DNA of 64,000 nt from Stenotrophomonas maltophilia (lineage in GTDB: Bacteria; Pseudomonadota; Gammaproteobacteria; Xanthomonadales; Xanthomonadaceae): positions 1,377,001 through 1,441,000 of the forward strand of contig NZ_CP154630.1 of NCBI RefSeq assembly GCF_039555535.1, in the 5' to 3' direction. The translations under genes and the position numbers were made by a program. Of the stretch, positions 32,624 through 43,278 are shown one piece after another; the first letter of the stretch is position 1; each line of letters opens with the position of its first letter. Below the pieces are notes generated by a model. The model searched no databases. It saw only the letters and a program-made list of their open reading frames with translations, and was not told the DNA's origin.

Positions 32624-32643
32624 TGGCGGCCGTACGGCCGCCA
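32624..32643. promoter_or_regulatory. Perfect 20 bp palindrome upstream of the LysM-FecR gene
   Basis: TGGCGGCCGTACGGCCGCCA is fully self-complementary. It lies 107 bp upstream of the ATG at 32517, in the tandem gap after the CnoX gene. It could be an operator. It has no loop, so it is less like a terminator. A separate 9 bp stem (TTCTGAACG/CGTTCAGAA, 32678-32706) straddles the cnoX stop codon. Confidence 0.4.
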
Positions 32644-32700
32644 TCGCGCGCATTATTGCCTGCGTCCAGTGCAGGGATTCTGAACGAACCCGGCTCCCGT

Positions 32701-33558
32701 TCAGAACAGCAGGGAGGCCATCCTGCGGCGGTACTGGCCGACCAGGTCCTCGTCGGAGATCACATTGAAGGCGTCGATCAGCGCCTTGCGCGGCAGGCCT
32801 TCCTCGAAACTCCGGTCGATCCGCAGCATTTCCAGGAACTGCGCCAGCGCGGCTTCGTCATGGCCGCCGAGCAGCAGCTGCACGCCGCGCAGGTGGCGGG
32901 CCTTGAGGTCCTTGCCATCGGCGGCGATACGCGCGTCCAGCACCTCGGCGGCCGGGGCGTCCTTCAGCGCGGCGGCAAAGGACAGGCGGGCGCGGGCGCG
33001 CACGGCGCGGTCGTCGGTGGCCAGGTTGGCGGGCAGGCCGTCGATCAGCGTGCCGGCTTCGTCCACGCCGCCGATCTGCAGCAGGGCCAGGGCCAGGTCA
33101 AGCTTCAGCTCGTCCTTGTCCGGCTCGGCGGCGATCTGCGCACGCAGCACGTCAACTTGCGCCTGCGGGTCCAGCGGTGCTTCATCCGCGGTGGCAGTGT
33201 CACCAATGTCGGCCGGCACGATGCCGTGCTGGGCCAGGAATTCACGCAGCTGGCCTTCCGGAATGGCACCCGGGAAGCCGTCCACCAGCTGGCCGCCCTT
33301 GATCAGGAACACGGTCGGTACCGACCGGATCTGGAAGGCGGCCGCGATCTGCTGTTCCTTGTCGACATCGACCTTGGCCAGCTCGAAGGCGCCGTTGTAT
33401 TCGGCGGCCAGCTTTTCCAGCATCGGGCCCAGGGTCTTGCAGGGGCCGCACCACGTGGCCCAGAAGTCGACCAGCACCGGCGTCTGCAGCGACTTCTGCA
33501 GGACTTCGGCCTCGAAGGTCGCAGTGGTGGCGTCGAATACGTAGGTCGTCTCGGTCAT
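32701..33558 (-). CDS. CnoX/YbbN-type thioredoxin with TPR tail
   Basis: The 285-residue protein starts at an ATG (MTETTYVFDATTATFE). Residues 1-110 are a thioredoxin fold with an active site WCGPCK (near residue 35) and the cis-Pro in RSVPTVFL. The C-terminal part has helical TPR-like repeats. E. coli CnoX is a chaperedoxin that protects clients from oxidation and hands them to GroEL; it has SxxC, whereas this one keeps both cysteines and may be redox active. It is the first gene of the minus-strand run and is divergent from DUF998. Confidence 0.9.
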   Translation of the reverse strand: MTETTYVFDATTATFEAEVLQKSLQTPVLVDFWATWCGPCKTLGPMLEKLAAEYNGAFELAKVDVDKEQQIAAAFQIRSVPTVFLIKGGQLVDGFPGAIPEGQLREFLAQHGIVPADIGDTATADEAPLDPQAQVDVLRAQIAAEPDKDELKLDLALALLQIGGVDEAGTLIDGLPANLATDDRAVRARARLSFAAALKDAPAAEVLDARIAADGKDLKARHLRGVQLLLGGHDEAALAQFLEMLRIDRSFEEGLPRKALIDAFNVISDEDLVGQYRRRMASLLF

Positions 33559-33682
33559 GGGGGAGGCATCGATTGGCATCTGGAGACCGATTCTATGGTG
33601 ACGATCGCTGCCGGTCTCAACCCGGACTGCGGCAAATGCCCGACAATGCGTCGTTCCCGCCGTCGTTGCTCCCGGAGCCTGC

Positions 33683-34285
33683 ATGACCTCCCCGCCTTCC
33701 CTGTTGCGCCTGTCCGGCCTCGCCGCCGCACTGCTGTTCGTGCTGGCGGTGCTGGGCTTCGGCGCCGGCCTGGACGGCTATGCACAGGCCCGCCACCCGG
33801 TGGCCCTGCTGGGCGCACACGGCGTGCCGCACGCGTTGGCCTTCAATCTGCTGGGCTTCGTGTTGCCGGGCCTGCTGGCGGGGGTGGTGGCCGAGTGCCT
33901 GCGCCGGCGGTTGCCTGCCACGGCCGGCTGGGCGCCGCGGGTCGGCAGCCAGATGCTGCTGCTGGCCGGGCTCGCATTCGCTGCGATGGGCCTGCTGCCG
34001 CTGGATGTGGACGACCTGCACGGGCCGGCCAGCCAGCTGCATGCCAGCGCCTGGATGATCTGGGTGCTGGGCTTCGTCGCCGGTACCCTGCTGCTGGGCA
34101 TATTCAACGTGCGCCAGGTGCACGGGCGTGTCCAGGGGGGATTGTTGGTGGCCTGCGGGGTGCTTGCGGCACTGGCCGCCTTCGCCCTGCAGGGCCTGGT
34201 GCCGGCACCCCTGGCACAGCGCGTGGCCTTCGCCTGCTGGGCGCTGTGGCTGGTGGTTGGGCTGCCGCTGTCGCGACCGCGCTGA
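33683..34285 (+). CDS. DUF998 integral membrane protein
   Basis: The 200-residue protein starts at an ATG (MTSPPSLLRLSGLAAALLFV). Six hydrophobic segments are seen, with short loops such as GLDGYAQARHPVALLGAHGVPHALAFN, typical of DUF998. Function unknown. It is divergent from cnoX and 105 bp upstream of leuS. Confidence 0.85.
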   Translation: MTSPPSLLRLSGLAAALLFVLAVLGFGAGLDGYAQARHPVALLGAHGVPHALAFNLLGFVLPGLLAGVVAECLRRRLPATAGWAPRVGSQMLLLAGLAFAAMGLLPLDVDDLHGPASQLHASAWMIWVLGFVAGTLLLGIFNVRQVHGRVQGGLLVACGVLAALAAFALQGLVPAPLAQRVAFACWALWLVVGLPLSRPR

Positions 34286-37033
<2,748 letters not shown>

Positions 37034-37044
37034 TGCATCCTGGG

Positions 37045-37067
37045 CCGGCCACCCCCGCGGTGGCCGG
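37045..37067 (+). terminator. Hairpin after leuS
   Basis: CCGGCCACC-N5-GGTGGCCGG, a 9 bp stem starting 11 bp after the leuS stop. There is no T-tract, so read-through into lptE is likely. Confidence 0.35.
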
Positions 37068-37169
37068 TACCTTCCCGGTGCGGGGCCATGCACTTGATGG
37101 CCCTGCATTCACGCGGCTTCGGGCAGGCTGTGTGTTGCCGTGATCGCCCGGCTCCGCCAGACTGTCTCC

Positions 37170-37754
37170 ATGACCCGAATCCTGCTTGCCCTCGTTCTTG
37201 TCCTCGGCCTTGCCGGCTGCGGTTTCCATCTGCGCAACAAGCTGATGCTGCCGACCGATACGGCGCCGGTGAAGGTGGTCTCCACCGCGCCTTACAGTGA
37301 ACTGGTCAAGCTGCTCAATCGCAGCCTGCTGGCATCCGGTGCCAAGCTGGCCGCCGAGGACAGCAAGGGGCCCAGCACCCAGCTTCAGGTGCTGTCCGAA
37401 CGCTGGGGTGACCTGCCGATCGCCATCGACTCGCAGGGCCGTGCGCAGGAGTACAGCCTGCGCTATGCGGTGATCTTCATCTTCCGTCGCGAGGATGGCA
37501 GCGAGCTGGTGCCGCAGCAGGTGATCGAACTGTCGCGCGACTACGTGTCGCCGCCGACCGACGCCACCGGTACCACCACCGAACGCGAAATCCTGGCCGA
37601 TGAGCTGCGACGGGAAATGTCCGCGTCGATCATCCGCCGCATCGACAGCGTGGTGCGTGCCGAGATCGAGAAGGGCGGCAGCCTGACGGCGCCGAAGGCC
37701 AAGCCGGTTGAAGGCGCGGAGCCGGCCGAGCCGGTTCCCGCAGCCAAGCACTGA
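37170..37754 (+). CDS. lptE: LPS assembly lipoprotein LptE
   Basis: The ATG at 37170 gives 194 residues with a lipoprotein signal (LVLVLGLAGCGFHLRN; Cys at about residue 16). LptE plugs the LptD barrel in the outer membrane during lipopolysaccharide export. The sequence GFHLRNKLMLP is typical of the family. The C-terminus has a Lys/Ala/Pro/Glu-rich tail. It lies between leuS and holA, the order seen in many gammaproteobacteria. Confidence 0.95.
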   Translation: MTRILLALVLVLGLAGCGFHLRNKLMLPTDTAPVKVVSTAPYSELVKLLNRSLLASGAKLAAEDSKGPSTQLQVLSERWGDLPIAIDSQGRAQEYSLRYAVIFIFRREDGSELVPQQVIELSRDYVSPPTDATGTTTEREILADELRREMSASIIRRIDSVVRAEIEKGGSLTAPKAKPVEGAEPAEPVPAAKH

Positions 37755-37763
37755 GTCGCGACG

Positions 37764-38801
37764 ATGGAACTGCGTCCGGAGCAGCTGGCCAGCCAGGGCG
37801 CTGACACCCCGCTGGCGCCGGTCTACCTGATTGCCGGCCCGGAAACCCTGCGCGTGCTCGAGGCAGCCGACGCCATCCGTGCGCGCGCGCGCGCCGCCGG
37901 TATCGGCGAGCGCGAGGTGTTCGACGCCGATGGCCGCGATTTCGACTGGAACCAGCTCGACGCCAGTTTCAATGCGCCCAGCCTGTTCAGTGCCCGCCGC
38001 CTGGTCGAGGTACGCCTGCCCAGTGGCAAGCCGGGCAAGGATGGCGCCGAGGTGATCAGCCAGTTCTGCGCCAACCCGGCACCGGACGTGGTGCTGATGA
38101 TTACCGCCAACGAATGGAGCAAGGTCCACCAGGGCAAGTGGGCCGAGGCGGTCAATCGCATCGGTGTGCTGTCGGTGGCCTGGGCGATCAAGCCGCACGA
38201 ACTGCCGGACTGGATCGAGCGCCGCGTGCGTGGCAAGGGCCTGCGTGCCGACCCTGCCGCGGTGCAGCGGTTGGCCGAGCGGGTGGAAGGCAACCTGCTG
38301 GCCGCCGCGCAGGAAATCGACAAGCTGGCGCTGCTGGCCGACGGCCAGCCACTGGACGTGGAACGGATGGAAGCGCTGGTGGCCGACGCCGCGCGCTATG
38401 ACGTCTTCCGGCTGCTGGAGGCCACGTTCTCCGGCCAGCCGCCGGCGGTGCTGCGCATGCTGGCCGGCCTGCGTGGCGAAGGCGAGGCGGTGGCCGCACT
38501 GATGCCGATGGTGATCCGCGAGCTGTTGGCCGGTGCCGGCCTGGCCCGGGTACAGGCGCGCGGCGGCAATCTGGCCGCCGAAATGAAATCGCGCGGCATC
38601 TGGGAATCGCGACAAGCGCCCTACAAGCGTGCGCTGCAGCGGCACCCCGAGGGCAAGCGCTGGGAACGTTTCGTGGCCGAGGCCGGACTGGTCGACCGTA
38701 TCGCCAAGGGGCGCGCCGACGGCGACGCCTGGCTGGCGCTGGAACGCCTGCTGGTAGCCGTGGCCGAACCGCGTGCCGTGCGCCTGCTGGTGCGGGCCTG
38801 A
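37764..38801 (+). CDS. holA: DNA polymerase III subunit delta
   Basis: The 345-residue protein starts at an ATG (MELRPEQLASQG). Family features are PVYLIAGPETLRVLEAADAIRA, FNAPSLFSARRLVEVRLPSG, VEGNLLAAAQEIDKLALL and RYDVFRLLEATFSG. Delta opens the beta clamp within the clamp loader. It begins 9 bp after lptE and is followed directly by nadD. Confidence 0.97.
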   Translation: MELRPEQLASQGADTPLAPVYLIAGPETLRVLEAADAIRARARAAGIGEREVFDADGRDFDWNQLDASFNAPSLFSARRLVEVRLPSGKPGKDGAEVISQFCANPAPDVVLMITANEWSKVHQGKWAEAVNRIGVLSVAWAIKPHELPDWIERRVRGKGLRADPAAVQRLAERVEGNLLAAAQEIDKLALLADGQPLDVERMEALVADAARYDVFRLLEATFSGQPPAVLRMLAGLRGEGEAVAALMPMVIRELLAGAGLARVQARGGNLAAEMKSRGIWESRQAPYKRALQRHPEGKRWERFVAEAGLVDRIAKGRADGDAWLALERLLVAVAEPRAVRLLVRA

Positions 38802-38804
38802 GTG

Positions 38805-39470
38805 ATGAGCCTGCGGATCTATTACGGGGGCACCTTCGATCCGGTGCACCTCGGGCACCTCGCCATCGCGCGTGCTGCCCGTGACGAACTGCAGGTCGCT
38901 GTACGCATGCTGCCAGCGGCTGATCCGCCGCATCGCGCGGTGCCGGGTGCAACCGCTGACCAGCGCTTCACCATGCTCTCGCTGGCCATCGGCGATGAAC
39001 CCGGCCTGCTGCTGGATCATCGCGAGCTGGACCGGGCGCTGCGTTTCCCGGGCCGCCCGTCCTACACCGTCGACACCCTGCGCGAGCTGCGCGGTGAACT
39101 GGGCCCCAGCCGGCCGCTGGCCTGGCTGGTCGGTGCCGACAGCCTGCTGGGCCTGACCCGCTGGCACGAATGGGAGGCGCTGTTCGGGCTGGCCCATTTC
39201 GTGGTGGCCGAGCGCCCGGGCAGTCCCCTGCAGGCCTCGGTGGATGGCGAACTGGGCCGCGCGCTGGAAGGACGCTGGGCCGACAACGAGCAGGCCCTGT
39301 TTGCCAGTCCGGCCGGGCGCATCCTGCGCCTGCATCACCCGCTGCGCGAGGAATCGGCCAGTGCCGTGCGTGCGCAGATCGCCGCCGGTGGCCCCTGGCG
39401 GGCGTTGCTGCCACCGGCCGTGGCCGACTACGTGGCCGCGCATGGCCTGTACCGCTCCCCTACGCCGTGA
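38805..39470 (+). CDS. nadD: Nicotinate-nucleotide adenylyltransferase
   Basis: ATG at 38805 (MSLRIYYGGTFDPVHLGHL); 221 residues. GGTFDPVHLGH is the nucleotidyltransferase motif with HxGH. A late REESASAVRAQI corresponds to the second ATP-binding motif, and WLVGADSLLGLTRWHEWEAL is typical of NadD. It makes nicotinate adenine dinucleotide in NAD synthesis. It starts 4 bp after holA, so the two are cotranscribed. Confidence 0.97.
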   Translation: MSLRIYYGGTFDPVHLGHLAIARAARDELQVAVRMLPAADPPHRAVPGATADQRFTMLSLAIGDEPGLLLDHRELDRALRFPGRPSYTVDTLRELRGELGPSRPLAWLVGADSLLGLTRWHEWEALFGLAHFVVAERPGSPLQASVDGELGRALEGRWADNEQALFASPAGRILRLHHPLREESASAVRAQIAAGGPWRALLPPAVADYVAAHGLYRSPTP

Positions 39471-39493
39471 ATGCCGCCGCCCCGGCTTGCCCG

Positions 39494-39499
39494 TATAAT
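39494..39499 (+). promoter_or_regulatory. Consensus -10 box before rsfS
   Basis: TATAAT lies 30 bp upstream of the rsfS TTG start, in the 58 bp gap after nadD. I see no good -35, so this would be a weak or activated internal promoter allowing rsfS-rlmH to be made apart from the upstream genes. Confidence 0.4.
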
Positions 39500-39528
39500 C
39501 GCCCCCACGTTTATCGAGTCGATCCACT

Positions 39529-39939
39529 TTGAGCAACCAGACCCAGCCCCAGACCATCAAGGTCGATCTGCCCAGCCCGCCGCCTTCCGTGCCGGAACTG
39601 CTGGCCAGCGTCCGCCAAGCCACCGAAGACCTGAAGGCCAAGGACCTGGTCGAGATCGACGTGCGCGGCCGGTCCAGCGTTGCCGATTACATGATCGTCG
39701 TTTCGGGCACCTCGACCCGCCACGTCAAGTCGATCGCCGATGAAGTCGTGCGCTTCGCCAAGAATCTCGACGTGATGCCGCTGGGTGTTGAAGGCGAGCG
39801 CGAAGCCGAGTGGGTGCTGGTCGACCTGGGCGACGTGATCGTGCATGTGATGCTGCCGCGCGTGCGTGAGTTCTACGCACTTGAGCGCCTGTGGACCGTT
39901 GGCGACCAGCCGCCGTCCAGCGACGACGAAGTGGCCTGA
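39529..39939 (+). CDS. rsfS: Ribosomal silencing factor RsfS
   Basis: The start is a TTG (MSNQTQPQTIKV); 136 residues. No ATG gives a better reading. The domain is the DUF143 nucleotidyltransferase-like fold (KAKDLVEIDVRGRSSVADYMIVVSGTSTRHVKSIADEV... WVLVDLGDVIVHVMLPRVREFYALERLW). RsfS binds uL14 and blocks joining of the ribosomal subunits during starvation. It lies between nadD and rlmH. Confidence 0.96.
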   Translation: MSNQTQPQTIKVDLPSPPPSVPELLASVRQATEDLKAKDLVEIDVRGRSSVADYMIVVSGTSTRHVKSIADEVVRFAKNLDVMPLGVEGEREAEWVLVDLGDVIVHVMLPRVREFYALERLWTVGDQPPSSDDEVA

Positions 39940-39960
39940 GCCTCACGTTGATGCATCCCT

Positions 39961-39985
39961 TCGACGGCGCCGATGGCGCCGTCGA
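39961..39985 (+). terminator. Perfect hairpin between rsfS and rlmH
   Basis: TCGACGGCGCC-GAT-GGCGCCGTCGA, an 11 bp stem with a 3 base loop, followed by CGTTTT and the rlmH ribosome binding site (TGGAGGA). Only four T follow, so it is probably a partial terminator or an mRNA-stabilising stem. Confidence 0.5.
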
Positions 39986-40003
39986 CGTTTTGGAGGACCG
40001 TTG

Positions 40004-40474
40004 ATGAAAGCCCGCCTGATTGCTACCGGTGAACGCGCACCCAGCTGGGTGGCGCAGGGTTTCGCCGAGTACCAGAAGCGGCTGTCGCACTGGCTGCCGT
40101 TCGAGCTGGTGGAAATCGAGCCCGGCCTGCGTGGCAAGGGCCGTGATCCGCGCCGCGCCACTGAAGACGAAGGCAAGCGCGTGATCGCCGCACTGCCGAA
40201 GAATGCCTACGTGGTCGCGCTGGATGTGCCGGGCCGCCAGCTCAGTTCCGAGCAGCTGGCAAAGCGCCTGGAGCATTGGCGCGGGCAGGGCAGGGACCTT
40301 GCCTTCCTGATCGGCGGCCCGGAAGGGCATTCGCCGGAAGTCTCCGCGCTGGCCGATGAGAAGTGGTCGATCGGACCGTTGACGCTGCCCCACATGCTGG
40401 TGCGTCTGGTGGTGGCCGAGCAGTTGTACCGGGCCGCCGCAATGATTGCGAATCACCCCTACCATCGCGCGTGA
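40004..40474 (+). CDS. rlmH: 23S rRNA pseudouridine-1915 N3-methyltransferase RlmH
   Basis: The 156-residue protein starts at an ATG after TGGAGGA. The SPOUT trefoil-knot motifs are AYVVALDVPGRQLSSEQLA, FLIGGPEGHSPEV and LTLPHMLVRLVVAEQLYRA. The C-terminal NHPYHR is the family hallmark. It methylates pseudouridine 1915 in helix 69 of 23S rRNA on assembled ribosomes. Length matches E. coli (155). Confidence 0.98.
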   Translation: MKARLIATGERAPSWVAQGFAEYQKRLSHWLPFELVEIEPGLRGKGRDPRRATEDEGKRVIAALPKNAYVVALDVPGRQLSSEQLAKRLEHWRGQGRDLAFLIGGPEGHSPEVSALADEKWSIGPLTLPHMLVRLVVAEQLYRAAAMIANHPYHRA

Positions 40475-40482
40475 AGAGTGGT

Positions 40483-40488
40483 TATACT
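40483..40488 (+). promoter_or_regulatory. Candidate -10 box for tRNA-Asn
   Basis: TATACT lies 8 bp before the mature 5' end of the tRNA, right after the rlmH stop. No clear -35 is visible. Confidence 0.4.
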
Positions 40489-40496
40489 AGTCGTCT

Positions 40497-40573
40497 GCCC
40501 GAATAGCTCAGCCGGTTAGAGCACTTGACTGTTAATCAGGGGGTCGTTGGTTCGAGTCCAACTTCGGGCGCCA
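40497..40573 (+). tRNA. tRNA-Asn (GUU)
   Basis: A 77-base cloverleaf with encoded CCA. The acceptor stem GCCCGAA (40497-40503) pairs with TTCGGGC (40563-40569), followed by a G discriminator and CCA. The D-arm has AGCTCAGCCGGTTAGAGC, the anticodon loop CTGTTAA has GTT at 40531-40533, and the T-arm has GGTTCGAGTCC. It reads AAC and AAU codons. Confidence 0.98.
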
Positions 40574-40581
40574 CCTTGAAG

Positions 40582-40615
40582 AGATCTGCATCGCAGGATG
40601 CAGGTCTTTTTTTTT
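40582..40615 (+). terminator. Intrinsic terminator of tRNA-Asn
   Basis: AGATCTGCATC-GCAG-GATGCAGGTCT stem with one G-T pair, followed by nine T (40607-40615). It starts 9 bp after the CCA end, a classic Rho-independent terminator. Confidence 0.92.
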
Positions 40616-40623
40616 GCCGTGTT

Positions 40624-40681
40624 GTAGAGCCGAGCCCATGCTCGGCTTCGAGAATGTAGCCGAGCATGGGCTCGGCTCTAC
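40624..40681. repeat. SMAG palindrome pair
   Basis: GTAGAGCCGAGCCCATGCTC...GGCT at the left and its exact inverse ending GGCTCTAC at the right, with 10 bp between; 24 bp arms. It lies between the tRNA terminator and the esterase gene, so it may fold in the esterase leader. Confidence 0.9.
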
Positions 40682-40703
40682 AATCTGCTGCATCCAACCA
40701 CGG

Positions 40704-41678
40704 ATGTTGATCGTGCGCGCACTCCTGTCCCTGGGTTCTCTGCTGCTTGCGATGTTGCTGTTCGCTGAAGCGAACGCAGCCCCACCAACCTGGCATCCGC
40801 CGCAGGGCACCACCGAGCTGCCGTTGTGGCCGCAGGGCACGGTGAAGGCGCCGCCAAAACTGAAAGGTCCCGAGCAGGTTGGCGAAGCAGTTTCCAAGGC
40901 CAGCGGAGAACGCTGGACGATGCTGCAGAACGTGGCCGTGCCGACCCTCACCGTGTTTCCGCCGAAGGGACCGGCCAATGGCGCCGCGGTGATGGTGGTG
41001 CCCGGTGGTGGTTACCGGGTGCTGGCGATGGACCTGGAAGGCAGCGAAATCTGCGATTGGTTGAGCGCACAGGGCATCACCTGCGCGCTGCTGAAATACC
41101 GCGTGCCGGCGTCCGGCCCGAATTGGGATCCCGACTGCAACTGTCGCGACAACCCGACGGTGCCGATGGCCTTGCAGGACGCGCAACGTGCCATGGGCCT
41201 GCTGCGCGCGCAGGCACAGCGCTGGAACATCGACCCGAAGCGGGTGGGGGTGATCGGTTTTTCGGCGGGTGGTCACGTGGTGGCGGGATTGAGCACGCAC
41301 GCACGTCGCAGCTACACAGCGGTCGACGCGGCCGACTCGCAGTCCAGCCGTCCGGATTTCGCGATGGTGATGTACTCCGGTCATCTGTGGGCCGGGCATG
41401 GCAAGGGACTCTCGCTGGTCAGGGACATCGTCGTGGATGACGCGATGCCGCCGACGTTCATTGCGCAGGCCACCGATGATCGCACCGATGATGTGCGCGA
41501 ATCACTCGCCTACTACCAGGCGCTGATCGATGCAGGCGTGCCCGTCGAAATGCATCTGTTCGCCCGCGGAGGCCACGCGTTCGGGCTGCGCATGAAGGAT
41601 GCACCGGTCACTGCGTGGCCGCGGCTGGCCGAGCGCTGGATGCAGGATATCGGCATGCTGCCGGAACGCCAGCGGTAG
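40704..41678 (+). CDS. Exported alpha/beta hydrolase (acetyl-esterase type)
   Basis: ATG at 40704 (MLIVRALLSLGSLLLAMLLFAEANA), a signal peptide; 324 residues. The oxyanion segment VVPGGGY and nucleophile motif IGFSAGGH (Ser187) fit BD-FAE/acetyl-esterase-like enzymes. A late Asp in ATDDRTDD and His in RGGHAFGL would complete the triad. Relatives remove acetyl groups from sugars or xylan. The substrate here is not certain. Its stop codon TAG lies inside the GTAG end of the next SMAG element. Confidence 0.88.
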   Translation: MLIVRALLSLGSLLLAMLLFAEANAAPPTWHPPQGTTELPLWPQGTVKAPPKLKGPEQVGEAVSKASGERWTMLQNVAVPTLTVFPPKGPANGAAVMVVPGGGYRVLAMDLEGSEICDWLSAQGITCALLKYRVPASGPNWDPDCNCRDNPTVPMALQDAQRAMGLLRAQAQRWNIDPKRVGVIGFSAGGHVVAGLSTHARRSYTAVDAADSQSSRPDFAMVMYSGHLWAGHGKGLSLVRDIVVDDAMPPTFIAQATDDRTDDVRESLAYYQALIDAGVPVEMHLFARGGHAFGLRMKDAPVTAWPRLAERWMQDIGMLPERQR

Positions 41679-41731
41679 AGCCGAGCCATGCTTGGCTGCC
41701 CGTGCCAAGCCGAGCGTGGGCTCGGCTCTAC
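41675..41731. repeat. SMAG palindrome pair providing two stop codons
   Basis: GTAGAGCCGAGCCATGC... and ...CGAGCGTGGGCTCGGCTCTAC form an imperfect inverted pair. The TAG at 41676-41678 stops the plus-strand esterase. The complementary CTA at 41728-41730 stops the minus-strand permease. There is no other DNA between the two genes. Confidence 0.9.
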
Positions 41732-43149
41732 AGTGCCAGCTCACCTCTGGAGAACGCCACCAGCGTAGCGATGGCCACCACCAGAATGGCACCGAACAGC
41801 ACCCATTCCCAACGCGTAAATACCTGCTCACCGCGTTGGAGCCGGGTCAGTGCGAACACCACCACACCGGGCACATAGAGCAGGACCGACAGCAGCAGGT
41901 TGTCGAGGCCGCCGGCATACACCAGCCACAATGCATAGGCACTGGCCAGCAGGGCAACGACGAAATCGCGCCAGCGCACACCCGGTTCACCCGCATAGGC
42001 CTGGCCACGCCAAGCCAGCTGCACGCCGAACGCGGTCGACAGGAAGTAGGGCACCAGGCTCATCGACGCAGCCAGCAGCACCAGGCCGGTGTAGCTGCCG
42101 GAGTTGACCAGCACCAGCAGCAGGAACAGCTGGATCAGCCCGTTGCTGAGCCAGAGCGCGTTGGCCGGCACGCCGCGCGCATTCTCGCGTCCCAGGAAGG
42201 CCGGCATGGTGCCGTCGCCCGCAGCGGCGTACAGCACTTCGGCACACAGCAGCACCCAGGCCAGCAGCGCGCCGAGTACCGAAATGATCGAGCCGACGAT
42301 GATCACCGTCGCGCCCCACTCGCCAACGATGGCGCGCAGCACGTAAGCCATCGACGGATTGGGCAACCCCGCCAGTTCGGCCTGCGACAGCACGCCCATC
42401 GACAGCAGGCTGACCAGCACCAGCAGCAGCCAGACGCCGAGGAAGCCGATCACCGTGGCGCGGCCGACATCGGCGCGACGGGCCGCGCGCCGCGAGTAGA
42501 TGCTGGCACCTTCGATGCCGATGAATACCCACACGGTCACCAGCATCATGCCGCGCAGCTGCTGGCCGAGGTCGCCAAGTGCGGGGGTGCCCAGGAAATC
42601 GGCACGGAACACATCCATGCGGAACGCGCCGGCGGCCAGGATCAGGAACAACGTGATCGGCAGCAGCTTGGCCACCGTCACCAGGCCGTTGACGATGGCG
42701 GCGGTGCGCAGGCCGCGCAGCACCAGCAGGTGCACGGTCCAGAGGAGTAGCGACGAAGCGGCCACGGCGGCCGGGGTATTGCCTTCACCGAAGACCGGCA
42801 TGAAGTGGCCGAGGCCACTGAAGATCAGCACGAAGAAGCTGGCGTTGCCGAGCACCGAGGCAACCCAGTAGCCCCACGCAGCGGAGAAGCCGATGTAGTT
42901 GCCGAAGCCTTCGCGCGCGTATGCGTAGATGCCGGTATCGAGGTCCGGCCGGCGGTTTGCCAGGGCCTGGAAGACGAAGGCCAGCATCAGCATGCCGGCG
43001 CCACTGACCGCCCAGCCGAGCAGCGCCGCCGCCGGCCCGGCGCTGCGCGCCACGTTCTGCGGCAATGAAAAGATGCCTGCGCCGACCATCGAGCCGACCA
43101 CCAGTGCGGTCAACGCGGGCAGCCCGAGGCGTTGTGAGGTCGCGGCCAT
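41728..43149 (-). CDS. APC-family basic amino-acid/polyamine antiporter-like permease
   Basis: ATG at 43149 (MAATSQRLGLPALTALVVGSM) with an AGGGGAC site upstream; 473 residues. About 12-13 membrane helices. The first carries the APC substrate motif GSMVGAGIFSLPQNVARSAGPAAAL. DTGIYAYAREGFGNYIGFSAAWGYW and GIEGASIYSRRAARRADVGRAT fit the ArcD/YjdE-like basic amino-acid antiporters. Substrates such as arginine, ornithine or lysine are inferred only. It is convergent with the esterase. Confidence 0.88.
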   Translation of the reverse strand: MAATSQRLGLPALTALVVGSMVGAGIFSLPQNVARSAGPAAALLGWAVSGAGMLMLAFVFQALANRRPDLDTGIYAYAREGFGNYIGFSAAWGYWVASVLGNASFFVLIFSGLGHFMPVFGEGNTPAAVAASSLLLWTVHLLVLRGLRTAAIVNGLVTVAKLLPITLFLILAAGAFRMDVFRADFLGTPALGDLGQQLRGMMLVTVWVFIGIEGASIYSRRAARRADVGRATVIGFLGVWLLLVLVSLLSMGVLSQAELAGLPNPSMAYVLRAIVGEWGATVIIVGSIISVLGALLAWVLLCAEVLYAAAGDGTMPAFLGRENARGVPANALWLSNGLIQLFLLLVLVNSGSYTGLVLLAASMSLVPYFLSTAFGVQLAWRGQAYAGEPGVRWRDFVVALLASAYALWLVYAGGLDNLLLSVLLYVPGVVVFALTRLQRGEQVFTRWEWVLFGAILVVAIATLVAFSRGELAL

Positions 43150-43227
43150 GATGTCCCCTGCGGCGGTGATGCCGCTGCCCCACGGTAGCGGTGTGCGCGT
43201 GAACATGAACGCAAGGGGCCGCAACGA

Positions 43228-43257
43228 CGAAGGCCCGGGCAGGTGCCCGGGCCTTCG
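43228..43257. terminator. Strong hairpin upstream of the permease / after the TonB receptor
   Basis: CGAAGGCCCGGGC-AGGT-GCCCGGGCCTTCG, a perfect 13 bp stem, 21 bp past the receptor stop on the minus strand. No T-tract follows on the minus strand. It probably ends or protects the receptor mRNA. Confidence 0.6.
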
Positions 43258-43278
43258 AAGGTGGTGCGTTGAACGGTA

